This document shows positions 34,698 through 43,847 of a DNA stretch of 48,053 nt, one piece after another (position 1 is the stretch's first letter; every line of letters begins with the position of its first letter). The position numbers and the translations under genes are program-made. The notes under the pieces are model-generated. The model did no database searches. It was not told the origin of the DNA and saw only the letters and a program-made list of their open reading frames with translations. Origin of the DNA: an uncultured Caulobacteraceae bacterium (GTDB lineage: Bacteria; Pseudomonadota; Alphaproteobacteria; Caulobacterales; Caulobacteraceae); contig CAIQJF010000063.1 of assembly GCA_903872075.1 (NCBI GenBank), forward strand, positions 1 through 48,053, read 5' to 3'.

Positions 34698-35906
34698 CTA
34701 CTCCGCCGGCTTCGCCGCCAGGGACATGGCCTCAAGAATCTCCGGCGCGATATTGGCCGCGCCCTTCTCCTGGATGTGGCGCGCCACACGATCGCCCACC
34801 GCGGCCAAGTTCTGGCCGGCGAAGGACTCGCGGTTGTCGCGCGCCCAGGCGAGTGAAATCTCGCGGTTGACGTTCGACGCCTGGAAGCGCGGGAACACAT
34901 AGCGCGCGATCATTTCGTAGGAGCGTTTCTTGCGGGCCCATTCGGCCCAGTTGGTGTCCAGCAGAAGGAAGGCGCCGTATCCCCCGGACTGAGTTTCGAG
35001 CCGTTCGAGCTGGGCGATGGCGTCATCCGGCGTGCCGATCACGGCCAGGCCGGATGCGATCATGGCGTCCACCGGGTCGCCGCCTTCCAGGGCCAGGGGA
35101 AGCGCGGCCACGTGAGTGAAATAGTAGATCCACTTCTCGAGGCCGAAGGCGACGTCGGCGCGGGCCTGTTCGCGGGTTTCAGCCACGTGCATCGGTCCTA
35201 CCAGACGCCATTTCGACCGGTCCATGCTGTTACCGTGTTCAGCCGCGGATTGCTCGGCAATGGCCCAGTTGGACGCCAGGGCGTTGAAGCCGCCGGCCGA
35301 GGTCGCGCCGATGGAGAGCATGCCGATTCCATGTCGGCCCGCTGCGGTCGCGCCGGTGGGCGACACCTGGCTGGCCACGGCCATTTCAATCGACGGCCGG
35401 CTATAGGGACTGAGCTGTAGCCGGGATTCGAACAGCTCGAACCAGTCGCTCTTGTGGGTGACGGTCTCGCCGCGCATCAGCCGCACGATGCAGGATAGCG
35501 CTTCGTCCATGCGGTCGCGCTGCTTGGCGACGGGAATGCCCATCTGGATCGCATCGGACGGCAGGGCGCCCGGTCCGCAACCGAGCATCACCCGACCGCG
35601 GGTGATGTGGTCGAGCTGGTTCAGCCTGTCGGCGAGCATCAGGGGATGGTGATAGGGCAGGGACGACACGCCCGTGCCCAGACGGATGTGGCGGGTGCGT
35701 TCCGCGACCGTCGCGATGAACAGCTCGGGGCTGGCGATCAGCTCGTAGCCGGCCGAATGGTGCTCGCCGATCCACGCCTCGTCATAGCCCAGCTGGTCCA
35801 TCCATTGGACGAGGTCCAGATCTCGCTCCAGCGCGAGGGTGGGGTTCTCGTCGAGCGGGTGGAACGGCGCGATGAACGCGCCGAAACGCAGCTTGGGACC
35901 GAACAT
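34698..35906 (-). CDS. LLM-class flavin-dependent monooxygenase (LimB-like)
   Basis: A 402-aa luciferase-like monooxygenase. It begins KLRFGAFIAPFHPLDENPTL and has DEAWIGEHHSAGYELIASPE, IRLGTGVSSLPYHHPLMLAD and VMLGCGPGALPSDA, all typical of the F420/FMN-dependent bacterial luciferase family, especially the limonene-monooxygenase-like group. AGGAG lies seven bases before ATG 35906; the longer frame is rejected. It follows the two PhyH genes by 25 bases and is likely co-transcribed with them, pointing to oxidative breakdown or modification of a hydrophobic substrate. Confidence 0.9.
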   Translation of the reverse strand: MFGPKLRFGAFIAPFHPLDENPTLALERDLDLVQWMDQLGYDEAWIGEHHSAGYELIASPELFIATVAERTRHIRLGTGVSSLPYHHPLMLADRLNQLDHITRGRVMLGCGPGALPSDAIQMGIPVAKQRDRMDEALSCIVRLMRGETVTHKSDWFELFESRLQLSPYSRPSIEMAVASQVSPTGATAAGRHGIGMLSIGATSAGGFNALASNWAIAEQSAAEHGNSMDRSKWRLVGPMHVAETREQARADVAFGLEKWIYYFTHVAALPLALEGGDPVDAMIASGLAVIGTPDDAIAQLERLETQSGGYGAFLLLDTNWAEWARKKRSYEMIARYVFPRFQASNVNREISLAWARDNRESFAGQNLAAVGDRVARHIQEKGAANIAPEILEAMSLAAKPAE

Positions 35907-35931
35907 GAAACGCTCCTGACGATGAATGGGG

Positions 35932-36723
35932 TTAGGCCGGTGAGGCGCCATAGACCAGGCCAAGGCCCTCGGCCCTGTAGCCTAACAGCACCAGGGCCTC
36001 CTCCGAGGCGAACTGGCGAATCTCGGGTTTGAGCGACAGAAACCAGTTCTCCTGCGCCCGGTAGATCGGCTTGGTGTACCAGCCGAACACGCCCGCGCGG
36101 GTCTCGTTGACGGTGCAGTTGTGGCCGGTCTTGTGCCAGACGCGGCTCTCGAACACGACCACCGAACCCGCCGGCGCCTCCATGGGGATGGTGGCGATGT
36201 CGGCCTCGTCGGCGCGCGGCGCCCGGTTGAGTTTGTGGCTGCCCGGCGCGAACCGGGTTGCGCCGTTCGCCTCGGTGAAATCGTCGAGGCACCAGGCGAC
36301 ATTCAGGCCCTGCGGCTCGCTGGCCCAGGGCTCGGGAACGAAGATCTGATCGGCGTGCAGGACCATCTCGCCGCCGCCGGGTCCGGTGATGTTGGCCGAG
36401 ATATTGCCGAGCAGCGCCGGCCACCCCAACACCGCTCTCACATAGTCCACGGCGATCCTGTGGAAGGCCAGATCCTCAAAGAGCGGATCGCGGCTGAGCA
36501 CGTTCCACACCCGCTGATTGGTGTTGTCGTGCTCATAGTCCAGGCCGAACTTGGCCTCCCGGCCGCGCGCGCGGTCAGACTCCGCCGCCCGATAGAGCGC
36601 TTCTCGGGAGCGCTTGAGCGTGTCGCCGGTCAGCACGTCGGGTACGATGGCCAGCCCGTAGGTCGCAATGTCGCGCAGTCCCTGAGCCAGGTCCCGCGTG
36701 GGCGAGGGAACAGCGAGGGTCAT
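35932..36723 (-). CDS. Phytanoyl-CoA dioxygenase family protein (copy 1)
   Basis: A 263-aa Fe(II)/2-oxoglutarate-dependent oxygenase. The metal triad is His123-X-Asp125 (VLHADQIF) with His197 (RVWHKTG), and Arg209 is a candidate 2-oxoglutarate ligand. NGATRFAPGSHK is the family's usual segment before the distal strand. Its ATG overlaps the upstream gene's stop (ATGA), so it is translationally coupled to the paralogue. Hydroxylation of a lipid, acyl-CoA or small molecule is expected; the substrate is unknown. Confidence 0.9.
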   Translation of the reverse strand: MTLAVPSPTRDLAQGLRDIATYGLAIVPDVLTGDTLKRSREALYRAAESDRARGREAKFGLDYEHDNTNQRVWNVLSRDPLFEDLAFHRIAVDYVRAVLGWPALLGNISANITGPGGGEMVLHADQIFVPEPWASEPQGLNVAWCLDDFTEANGATRFAPGSHKLNRAPRADEADIATIPMEAPAGSVVVFESRVWHKTGHNCTVNETRAGVFGWYTKPIYRAQENWFLSLKPEIRQFASEEALVLLGYRAEGLGLVYGASPA

Positions 36724-37550
36724 GCCGGCTCCCGACGATGGGCGAACTGATCCTCAAGGTAGCGAAGGTCGGCGGTCAGGCCGGTGTTAGCCGTCACGCC
36801 GAGGCCAAGCCAGTCGTGCATCTGCGGACTTAGGCCGGCCTGTGTCTCGGCCGACAGGGCGGCATTCCAGTTGACCTGAGGCCGCAGGAACGGGGCGGCA
36901 TAGTAGCCGAACAACAGGGCGCGATCCTCGTCGGCGGTGATGTTGGCTCCGGACGTGTGCCACATGCGGCCTTCCATCACGAGGATCGAGCCGGCCTTGG
37001 CTTCGAAGGGGATGAGTTGTGAATCGGCGTCGGCCGGCACGTCCTCGCGAGTCCGCCACTTGTGACTGCCGGGAATGAAGAGAGTCGCCCCGTTCTCGAA
37101 GCGAACGTCGGTCAGGCACCAGATGATATTCACCGCCCAGGGGTGGGCCCAGGGCTCGGGCGTCACCAGCGACTGGTCGGAATGCAGGGCCATGGATTTC
37201 GAGCCGGGCCGGGCGATATTGGCGGTGAAGTTCGAGATCAGGAATTCTTCGCCCAGCACCTCGCGCACCATCTCGACGGCGGTCGGGTGCTGGATGAGAT
37301 CACGGAAAATCGCATCCAGTTCGAGGAGATAGAACACCCGCACATTGCTCGGATTGGGGTCGAGCACCGGCATCCAGGTCTCCTGACCCCGGCGCTCAAA
37401 CTCCCGCGCCGCCGCCCACAGGCTGCCGAGAACTTCGACGGTCCGGGCGGCGTCCAGGACGTCGGGTATGACACACCATCCGGCGGTGCGAAGATGCGCC
37501 TTGGCCTGCGCCAGTTCCAAGCCGGGCAGGTCGGCCCCGTTATCGGGCAT
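36720..37550 (-). CDS. Phytanoyl-CoA dioxygenase family protein (copy 2)
   Basis: A 276-aa paralogue of the next gene. The metal triad is His123-X-Asp125 (ALHSDQSL) with His198 (MWHTSGA), and Arg210 is the likely 2-oxoglutarate ligand. Aligned motifs (PEPWA, WCL-D, NGAT-F-PGSHK) are shared, but most other positions differ, so the duplication is old. ATG 37550 with GGGAG upstream is chosen over ATG 37568 and the open frame to 37649. It is the first gene of a PhyH-PhyH-LLM unit; the AT-rich stretch 37602-37622 is a plausible promoter. Confidence 0.9.
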   Translation of the reverse strand: MPDNGADLPGLELAQAKAHLRTAGWCVIPDVLDAARTVEVLGSLWAAAREFERRGQETWMPVLDPNPSNVRVFYLLELDAIFRDLIQHPTAVEMVREVLGEEFLISNFTANIARPGSKSMALHSDQSLVTPEPWAHPWAVNIIWCLTDVRFENGATLFIPGSHKWRTREDVPADADSQLIPFEAKAGSILVMEGRMWHTSGANITADEDRALLFGYYAAPFLRPQVNWNAALSAETQAGLSPQMHDWLGLGVTANTGLTADLRYLEDQFAHRREPA

Positions 37551-37599
37551 CGCGCATCTCCCTGGCATCGGCCGACTCCTCTGACGGGCGCCTCGCCGA

Positions 37600-37624
37600 A
37601 TACTTATAACACATTCAAACTTCG
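37600..37624 (-). promoter_or_regulatory. Possible promoter of the PhyH-PhyH-LLM unit
   Basis: An AT-rich island in otherwise GC-rich DNA, 50-75 bases upstream of the first PhyH start. On the minus strand it reads TTTGAATGTGTTATAAGTAT, containing a TATAAG-like -10 candidate. The -35 cannot be defined convincingly. Confidence 0.3.
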
Positions 37625-37658
37625 TCCAGCCCTCGCCGGACTGCGCCACCGGCCCTGC

Positions 37659-38525
37659 TCAGCCCTTTTTCGGCGGCGCCTGCGCCCCGAGCCGCACGTC
37701 GCGCGCATCGAGATAATCATAGATCGCATCGATCTCGGCGTCGGTGAAATGGCTGAAGCTGACGAGGGCGGTCTGAGTCATCAACTGCATGTGGCCCTCG
37801 CCAATGGCGTCGCCCTTGCTCAACAGGCCGTGGAACTGTTTGCGCGAATAGTAGCCGCGGACGGTCAGGTCGGGTCCCACCGCCCGGATTCCCCCAAGGT
37901 CCGTCCCGTGGCAGCGTCCGCAGGCGATGGCCGCCAGGTGGCGGCCCGCGGCGAGACCCGGTCCCAGATCGACGCTGGGCTGCGCCCGGCTGATCTCATC
38001 GGCCGAGGTCCGCACCCGGCCGAGCGCCAGGTTGGCGCGCAGCATCAGACCCGGCTGAACCCTCGGCGCGTCTTCGCCCTTGGGCGCAAGGGACCGCATA
38101 TACCCCAAGACGGCGGCCGTCTCTTCGTCCGTGAAACTGGCGTAGGCGGCCGCCGGCATGAGAAGTTCGCTGGTCCCGTCCGGTCTCAGACCGCGGCGAA
38201 GAGCGCGATCGAGCTGGGCGTCGGTCCGATGCGCGGCGAGGCGGGTCAGGTTGGGCGTGATGATCGCGGTGCCGGCGGCATTCAGGCGCCCACCCGTCAG
38301 ATCGGCGCCATGGCAACTCGTGCAGGTGGTGACGGCTACCAGCCTCGCGCCCTGGGCAATCGCCGCCGGTGAGGTCGCCGCGGTCACCACCGACGGCGGG
38401 GCGGGGTGGGTCGCCGCGAGGATAGCGTCGGACCTGGATATGACCTGCGTGGATCCCACGGCCAGGACGGCGGCGGCACCGATACCGCTTGCGGCGAGGA
38501 GGAGCCCCGATCTGGAGATACGCAT
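37659..38525 (-). CDS. Diheme cytochrome c
   Basis: A 288-aa exported protein with an N-terminal hydrophobic signal or anchor (about 7-28) and two cytochrome c domains. The first haem site is Cys68-Thr-Ser-Cys71-His72 and the second Cys202-Gly-Arg-Cys205-His206, both with normal spacing. It resembles membrane-linked diheme cytochromes that serve periplasmic dehydrogenases. It lies upstream of the PhyH genes on the same strand, 108 bases away, and could supply the electron path for the PQQ dehydrogenase about 6 kb away; that link is inference. Confidence 0.9.
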   Translation of the reverse strand: MRISRSGLLLAASGIGAAAVLAVGSTQVISRSDAILAATHPAPPSVVTAATSPAAIAQGARLVAVTTCTSCHGADLTGGRLNAAGTAIITPNLTRLAAHRTDAQLDRALRRGLRPDGTSELLMPAAAYASFTDEETAAVLGYMRSLAPKGEDAPRVQPGLMLRANLALGRVRTSADEISRAQPSVDLGPGLAAGRHLAAIACGRCHGTDLGGIRAVGPDLTVRGYYSRKQFHGLLSKGDAIGEGHMQLMTQTALVSFSHFTDAEIDAIYDYLDARDVRLGAQAPPKKG

Positions 38526-38605
38526 CGAAGCCGTGGCTTTCCAAGACTAAGGTTAGGTTGGCGTTGCAGGTAGCCAAGCTGACGTCGACTTCGCCTACCC
38601 AAATG

Positions 38606-38896
38606 TCAGAATGCCCCGAGACGGGCCAGCACCTCGCGCGGGATATCGTAGTCGGCGATCGGAGCCCGATGGTTGCGCAGCCCGTTTACCTCACGCTGAA
38701 TGAAATAGCACCAGACAGCCGAGGCGGCGGCCTTCACCAGTTCGGCGCGCTCTGCCGAGCCCCTCTCGGCCGTGGCGCCGCGCAGCGCGGCCAGCGACCG
38801 CTCGACTTCCCGTCCCATCCGGCCGAGCGCCGAGGCCTGCTCGCCGACAAGTTCGGTCTCAAGGACTGTCCAGCCGGAGTCGAAGCGGACGGGCAT
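38606..38896 (-). CDS. DUF6665-like small protein
   Basis: A 96-aa helical protein. LETELVGEQASALGRMGREV, AVWCYFIQREVNGLRNH and YDIPREVLARLGAF match my recollection of the DUF6665 family of alphaproteobacteria. There is no signal peptide or membrane segment. Function is unknown. ATG 38896 is the only reasonable start. It stands alone between the diheme cytochrome and DUF4239 genes. Confidence 0.75.
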   Translation of the reverse strand: MPVRFDSGWTVLETELVGEQASALGRMGREVERSLAALRGATAERGSAERAELVKAAASAVWCYFIQREVNGLRNHRAPIADYDIPREVLARLGAF

Positions 38897-38988
38897 CTAA
38901 CGTGTCCCCTGGCGTTGGCGGGCCCATCAGGGGCGCTCGACAGGACTATGTCATGATGGCGCGACCGGTAAAGACCACCTCGGGCCGA

Positions 38989-39771
38989 TCACTTCGCCTC
39001 GCGATCGAACACGTCAACAAACCGGACGTAGGCCGTGGGCCTGATCGATGTTTCGCCCTTGAAGGGTTCGTCGTTGACGAACACGGCCGCCAGCAAGGCC
39101 CCCAGAATGGCCGCCTGGGCGCTGACGACACCGGCGCGAAAGGCGGAGGTCATCAGCAGGCTGGAGATTCCCGCGAAGATCGTCAGGGTGAACCCGACGA
39201 TGACCCAGAACATGCTCGGGAGGGCAATTTCCGCCGCCTCCAGCCGCTCCTCTCGGCGTTGGGCGAGATTGTCCGTGGCGCGGATCAGCTCAGCGTAGGT
39301 TTCCGGGCTGTCGTCGCCTCGGGCCACCGCCATGACCCGCGCGTAGAGTGCGTTGAACACCGCTTCGGTCCGCGGGCTAGGCTGATCGACCGCCTGCGCC
39401 GGCCATTCTTCGCTGATGATCGACTGGGCGTAGGCGCGCAGCGGTTCACGCAGCGGCTTCAGATCGGCATCGCCGGCGCGGGTCACCACCCGGTCCATGG
39501 CGAGCAAGGTCGACGCCTCCGCATCGACCGTCGCCTCGGCGTGACGGTGGTTGTTCAGCGTCTGCACCAGGCAGAACGCCAGCACCAAGGTGCAGGCCGA
39601 GAACAGGGCGCCGTGCGAACGAACTCCGAAATCTATGTCGCTGGCCAGCGGCGCGGCCGACCGCAGCCGGCCGACAACGAACCGGAAGGTCAGAAGGAGG
39701 GCTACGGTTCCGCCGCAGAACAGAAGGAAAAGCGCGGCGTCAGGCAGCGCGTACAGCCAGAGATTGCCCAA
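38989..39771 (-). CDS. DUF4239 (bestrophin-like) membrane protein
   Basis: A 260-aa membrane protein with two N-terminal hydrophobic helices (about 8-30 and 52-70) and two C-terminal ones (about 184-205 and 210-232). The central soluble part contains VDAEASTLLAMDRVV and REPLRAYAQSIISEEW, the conserved DUF4239 pattern related to bestrophin-like channels. Ion channel activity is a family guess. Only TTG 39771 is available as the start; it precedes the first helix directly. Confidence 0.82.
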   Translation of the reverse strand: MGNLWLYALPDAALFLLFCGGTVALLLTFRFVVGRLRSAAPLASDIDFGVRSHGALFSACTLVLAFCLVQTLNNHRHAEATVDAEASTLLAMDRVVTRAGDADLKPLREPLRAYAQSIISEEWPAQAVDQPSPRTEAVFNALYARVMAVARGDDSPETYAELIRATDNLAQRREERLEAAEIALPSMFWVIVGFTLTIFAGISSLLMTSAFRAGVVSAQAAILGALLAAVFVNDEPFKGETSIRPTAYVRFVDVFDREAK

Positions 39772-40037
39772 AGAACGGCCCGCCTGAAAAAGTTACCCGG
39801 ACGACGGCGCCGGCGGCCGACTTAACCTCGCGGACGTTGCCGATTTATGACGGCCCCGCGGGTTGCGAAGGGGTGGTGGGGAAGCAATTTCCGGGCGGCC
39901 GATCAGCCGACATGGTCAGGCGAGGCTCAGGAAAACTAAATTCGGTCACTGGAAATTCTGTCGTGACGCACTCCCGGCCCGACCTGTAGCCGTCCTTGCG
40001 CCGCGACGCTGCAAGCGGCCCCGGGGAACTGACCTTC

Positions 40038-42410
40038 ATGTTAGATAAACTTAAGGCCTACTTGGTCGCAACGGCTTGCGCGCCCGCCTTGCTGGCCGCC
40101 GCGCCAGCCTGGAGCGCAGATGTGGCCGCCGAGACCGCGGCCGGCCAGCCGCCGTTCGCCGTGGGTGTGTCGGTAGATGAGGTTCTCGTCACCGCGCGCC
40201 ACCGCGAAGAGTCGGCTCAGACGGTGCCGATCGCCCTCTCCGTCGTTACCGCCGACTCGCTGGCCCAGACGGGAACCGGCAACGTCAGCCTGCTGCCGCA
40301 ACTCGTGCCGAGCCTGCAGGTTCTCTCCACCAACCCCCGCAACACCGCCATCACCATCCGCGGCCTGGGCGCCAGCTACGGCCTGGCCAACGACGGTCTT
40401 GAGCAGGGCGTCGGCGTCTATGTGGATCAGGTCTACAATTCCCGCCCGGCCACCGCGACCTTCGACTTTGTCGACATCGAGCAGATCGAGGTGCTGCGCG
40501 GCCCTCAGGGCACCCTGTTCGGCAAAAACACCACCGCCGGAGCGCTGAACATCACCACCCGGGCGCCAAGCTTCGCGCCGGAGGCCCAGGCGGAGTTTTC
40601 CTACGGCAATTTCAACTTCCTGCAGGGCAAGGCGTCGGTGTCCGGGCCCCTTTATAAGGACGTGTTGGCGGCCAGGGTCTCGGTGGTGGGAACCCGGCGG
40701 GACGGCCTGCTTCAGAACGTGACCACCGGCCAGGGGCAGAACGATCAAAACAGCATCTCCGTCCATGGCGAGATTCTGTGGAAGGCGACCAGCAAGCTGA
40801 CGGCGCGCCTGTATGGCGACTTCAGCCGCCAGGAACCCCAGTGCTGCACCCAGGTCTTTGTCGGCTACGGCGCGACGCTGAAGCCTACGGCGCAGCAGTA
40901 TCCCGCCCTGGCCGCGGGCCTCCACTACGCGCCACCGAGCCTCAATCCCTATGACCGCCTTGCGGACGTGAACGGGCCGATCCAGGCCCACCAGACCCAG
41001 AAGGGCGTCTCCTGGATCCTCGAATACGACCTCGGCTTTGCGACCGTCACCTCGATCAGCGCCTACCGCGACTGGAAGTGGCAGCCGGCCAACGACCGCG
41101 ACTACACGTCGCTCGACATCGTGCGTCAGTCGGCCAATCCCTCGCTGGAAAAACAGTGGAGCCAGGAGGCTCGGCTGACCTCGAACGGCCACCACCGGAT
41201 CGACTGGGTTGTCGGCCTCTACTATTTCGATCAGGACGTGGTCACCAACGGCGTGACGGAATACGGCGCCAACGCCTCCTACTGGCTGCTGCCGACCACG
41301 AACTCCCCGGCGGCCCTGCTGGACGGCTACAAGATCCTCAACAACAGCCACATCAATACGAAGAGCTACGCCGCCTTCGGTCAGTTCACCTGGAACATCA
41401 CCGATCGCCTGCGGCTGTCGCCCGGCCTGCGCTACACCGACGAGGAAAAGAACGGCGCCTATGACGCAACGACCCAGGGCGGTCTGGTCACCAGCGACTC
41501 GAAGCTGATCACCCGGCGCCTTGGGATCGCCCGGCCGCAGAGCTACCAGGCCTCGACATCGGACGGCAGCCTCTCTGGTCAGGTCGCCCTGTCCTATGAT
41601 CTGGCGAAGGACGTTCACGCCTATTTCACCTTCGCGCGGGGCAACAAGTCGGGCGGCATCAACATGGCGGGCCTGCCCACGACCTCCAGCGGCCAGCCGG
41701 CGCTTGTCAGCGCCGTGGTCCGCCCGGAGAAGGACACCACCTACGAACTCGGCCTGAAGACCCAGCTGTTCAATCGCCTGCTCACGGCGAATGCGGCGCT
41801 CTATCACACCGACGTCGATGACTTTCAGGCCAATGTCGTCGATTCAGGCCCCGGAGCACTGCGCGGCTACCTGGCCAATGTGAAGAAGGTGAGCGTGCAA
41901 GGCGCGGAATTCGACGTCAACACGCGCTCGATCGGCGGTTTCGTCGCCTATGCCAGCTTCGCCTGGACGGATGGCAAATATGACTCGTTCGCCAACGGTC
42001 CCTGCCCGCTTGAGCGGATCGGCGCCTCGACCGCGGCCTGCGACCTCAGCGGACGCGACCTGCCTGGCGTGTCGCGCTGGGCGGGCTCAGGCGGCCTCGA
42101 ATATCGCCACGCGGCGAAGCTCGGCGCCATCGACGGCGATGTCTACGCCGGCATCGATGGCAACTTCCGCTCGTCCTACTACGCCGACGCCGCCACCTCG
42201 GACTATCTGAAGATCAAGGCCTATGAGGTGTTCAACCTGCGCGTGGGCTACAAGGCCAGCCGCAACTGGGAAGCTTTCGTCTACGTGCGAAATCTGTTCG
42301 ACCGCCACTACCTGCAGAATCTGACGGTGCAGACCGGTAACTCGGGCCTGATCTCCGGGACGCCCGGCGACCAGCGCACCGTCGGCGTCACGCTCCGGGC
42401 GAGCTATTAG
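40038..42410 (+). CDS. TonB-dependent outer-membrane receptor
   Basis: A 790-aa outer-membrane transporter. A signal peptide (about 1-27) is followed by the TonB box region VDEVLVTA, the plug domain with ITIRGLGA, EVLRGPQGTLFGKNTTAGAL, and a 22-strand barrel ending RTVGVTLRASY with a terminal aromatic residue. It resembles the large Caulobacterales/sphingomonad receptor family for plant- or carbon-source-derived compounds rather than a defined siderophore receptor. ATG 40038 is chosen over an upstream in-frame start. It stands alone; no TonB, regulator or transporter gene is adjacent, so the ligand is unknown. Confidence 0.93.
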   Translation: MLDKLKAYLVATACAPALLAAAPAWSADVAAETAAGQPPFAVGVSVDEVLVTARHREESAQTVPIALSVVTADSLAQTGTGNVSLLPQLVPSLQVLSTNPRNTAITIRGLGASYGLANDGLEQGVGVYVDQVYNSRPATATFDFVDIEQIEVLRGPQGTLFGKNTTAGALNITTRAPSFAPEAQAEFSYGNFNFLQGKASVSGPLYKDVLAARVSVVGTRRDGLLQNVTTGQGQNDQNSISVHGEILWKATSKLTARLYGDFSRQEPQCCTQVFVGYGATLKPTAQQYPALAAGLHYAPPSLNPYDRLADVNGPIQAHQTQKGVSWILEYDLGFATVTSISAYRDWKWQPANDRDYTSLDIVRQSANPSLEKQWSQEARLTSNGHHRIDWVVGLYYFDQDVVTNGVTEYGANASYWLLPTTNSPAALLDGYKILNNSHINTKSYAAFGQFTWNITDRLRLSPGLRYTDEEKNGAYDATTQGGLVTSDSKLITRRLGIARPQSYQASTSDGSLSGQVALSYDLAKDVHAYFTFARGNKSGGINMAGLPTTSSGQPALVSAVVRPEKDTTYELGLKTQLFNRLLTANAALYHTDVDDFQANVVDSGPGALRGYLANVKKVSVQGAEFDVNTRSIGGFVAYASFAWTDGKYDSFANGPCPLERIGASTAACDLSGRDLPGVSRWAGSGGLEYRHAAKLGAIDGDVYAGIDGNFRSSYYADAATSDYLKIKAYEVFNLRVGYKASRNWEAFVYVRNLFDRHYLQNLTVQTGNSGLISGTPGDQRTVGVTLRASY

Positions 42411-42438
42411 GCGGCCGAGCGACGGTGTCTATTGACGT

Positions 42439-43674
42439 TCAATCGAGGGAGGTCGGCTGCTCAAGGCCCAGTCGACGCAACACCCCGTTCGCCGCGGCCA
42501 CCCCCGTCGCAAAACAGGCCTGCAACAGATAGCCGCCCGTGGGCGCTTCCCAGTCCAGCATTTCTCCGGCGGCAAAGACGCTTGGCAGGGCGCGGATCAT
42601 CAGGTCCGGATCGAGCGCCGCCCAGGCGACGCCTCCGGCGGTGGAGATCGCGCGGTCCAGGCCCTGAGGAGCCGTGAGGGCGATCGACACGTGTTTGATG
42701 GCGCGGGCCAAGTTGTCCGGAAGAGCGCCGCCGTTCGCTTCACGAATCAGGTTCACGGCCACCGGCGACAGGCCCGCGGCCTTGCGCAGAAAGGTCGAAA
42801 CCGACTGGCCGCCGCGAGGGCGGGCCAGCCTGATGGCCAGTTGACCCTCTGAGATGTCGGGACGAAGATCCAGCTCAAGCCGAGCCTCACCCTCGCGGGC
42901 GATGGCGTCGCGCAGGGGGGCGGAGAGACCGTAAACCGCGCCGCCTTCGAGCCCATGACGTGTCACCACCGCCTCGCCACGAAGTCGTCGGTCCTCAAAA
43001 GACAGGGCGACGTTCTTCAACGGCGAACCGGCGAACCGGTCGGCGAAGAGCGCGCTCCACGCGGCGACAAAACCGCAATTGGCCGGGCGCAAGGCCGCCA
43101 CCTCGACGCCTCGGGCCGCCAGAAGTGGAACCCACGCGCCAGTCGACCCCAGGCGAGGCCAGCTCGCGCCGCCCAGAGCCAGAATGACGGCGTCCGCTCG
43201 CACCGGCGCCATGCCACGAAACAGCAGGTCGCCGGCCTCATCCCACCCGATCCAGTCCGCGCGCGCCTGGAGGGCGACACCCTGGGCCGCCAACCGGGCC
43301 AGCCAGGCGCGTAGCAGCGGAGAGGCTTTCATCGCGGTCGGGAACACCCGACCGCTGGACCCCGCGAAGGTTGGCTGGCCAAGCCCCTCGGCCCAGGCGA
43401 TCAACGCGGCAGGGGGGAAGGCCTGAAGGTGGGGTCGTAGCCGCTCCGCCGCCGCGCCGTAGCGCGTAACGAAGGAGTCAAAGGGTTCCGAATGCGTCAG
43501 GTTCAGGCCGCCCCGGCCCGCCATGAGCAACTTGCGGCCCAAGGTCGGCATATGGTCGTAGACGGTTACCCCGACGCCCCGCGCGCTGATCGCCTCCGCG
43601 GCGATCAGGCCGGCGGGGCCACCACCGATAACCACGACCTTGAAGGCGCCGTCTGCCGGCGAACGCGTTTCCAT
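42439..43674 (-). CDS. TIGR03862-type FAD flavoprotein (HI0933-like)
   Basis: A 411-aa flavoprotein of the HI0933/YhiN superfamily. The Rossmann motif VVVIGGGPAGLIAAE, then LGRKLLMAGRGGLNLTHSE, the central VILALGGASWP and the end FAAGEMLDWEAPTGGYLLQ are characteristic of the TIGR03862 group. The role is uncharacterised; an oxidoreductase acting on an unknown substrate is assumed. ATG 43674 is used. It converges with the TonB receptor gene and is divergent from the nucleoside hydrolase. Confidence 0.9.
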   Translation of the reverse strand: METRSPADGAFKVVVIGGGPAGLIAAEAISARGVGVTVYDHMPTLGRKLLMAGRGGLNLTHSEPFDSFVTRYGAAAERLRPHLQAFPPAALIAWAEGLGQPTFAGSSGRVFPTAMKASPLLRAWLARLAAQGVALQARADWIGWDEAGDLLFRGMAPVRADAVILALGGASWPRLGSTGAWVPLLAARGVEVAALRPANCGFVAAWSALFADRFAGSPLKNVALSFEDRRLRGEAVVTRHGLEGGAVYGLSAPLRDAIAREGEARLELDLRPDISEGQLAIRLARPRGGQSVSTFLRKAAGLSPVAVNLIREANGGALPDNLARAIKHVSIALTAPQGLDRAISTAGGVAWAALDPDLMIRALPSVFAAGEMLDWEAPTGGYLLQACFATGVAAANGVLRRLGLEQPTSLD

Positions 43675-43847
43675 GCGGCCTTATAGCGGAGGGTGGCGGC
43701 GCCGCGGACCGCATTCCAACAACCCGGGCGGATCTGTTCCAGCCGGCGGCGCCGTCAGCTTGCGTCGAGGGTTGGAATCGGGAAGCACTCGATGGGCCAT
43801 CAACCACTGAGCTCCCGTCGGGGCATACCGCCCGGAAGGCCCACGTC

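Noticed and set aside
40038..42410. TonB receptor as a lanthanophore (LutH-like) transporter for the PQQ enzyme
   Set aside because: It lies over 8 kb away on the other strand with no linking gene, and the sequence resembles general carbon-source receptors. The idea is attractive but unsupported.
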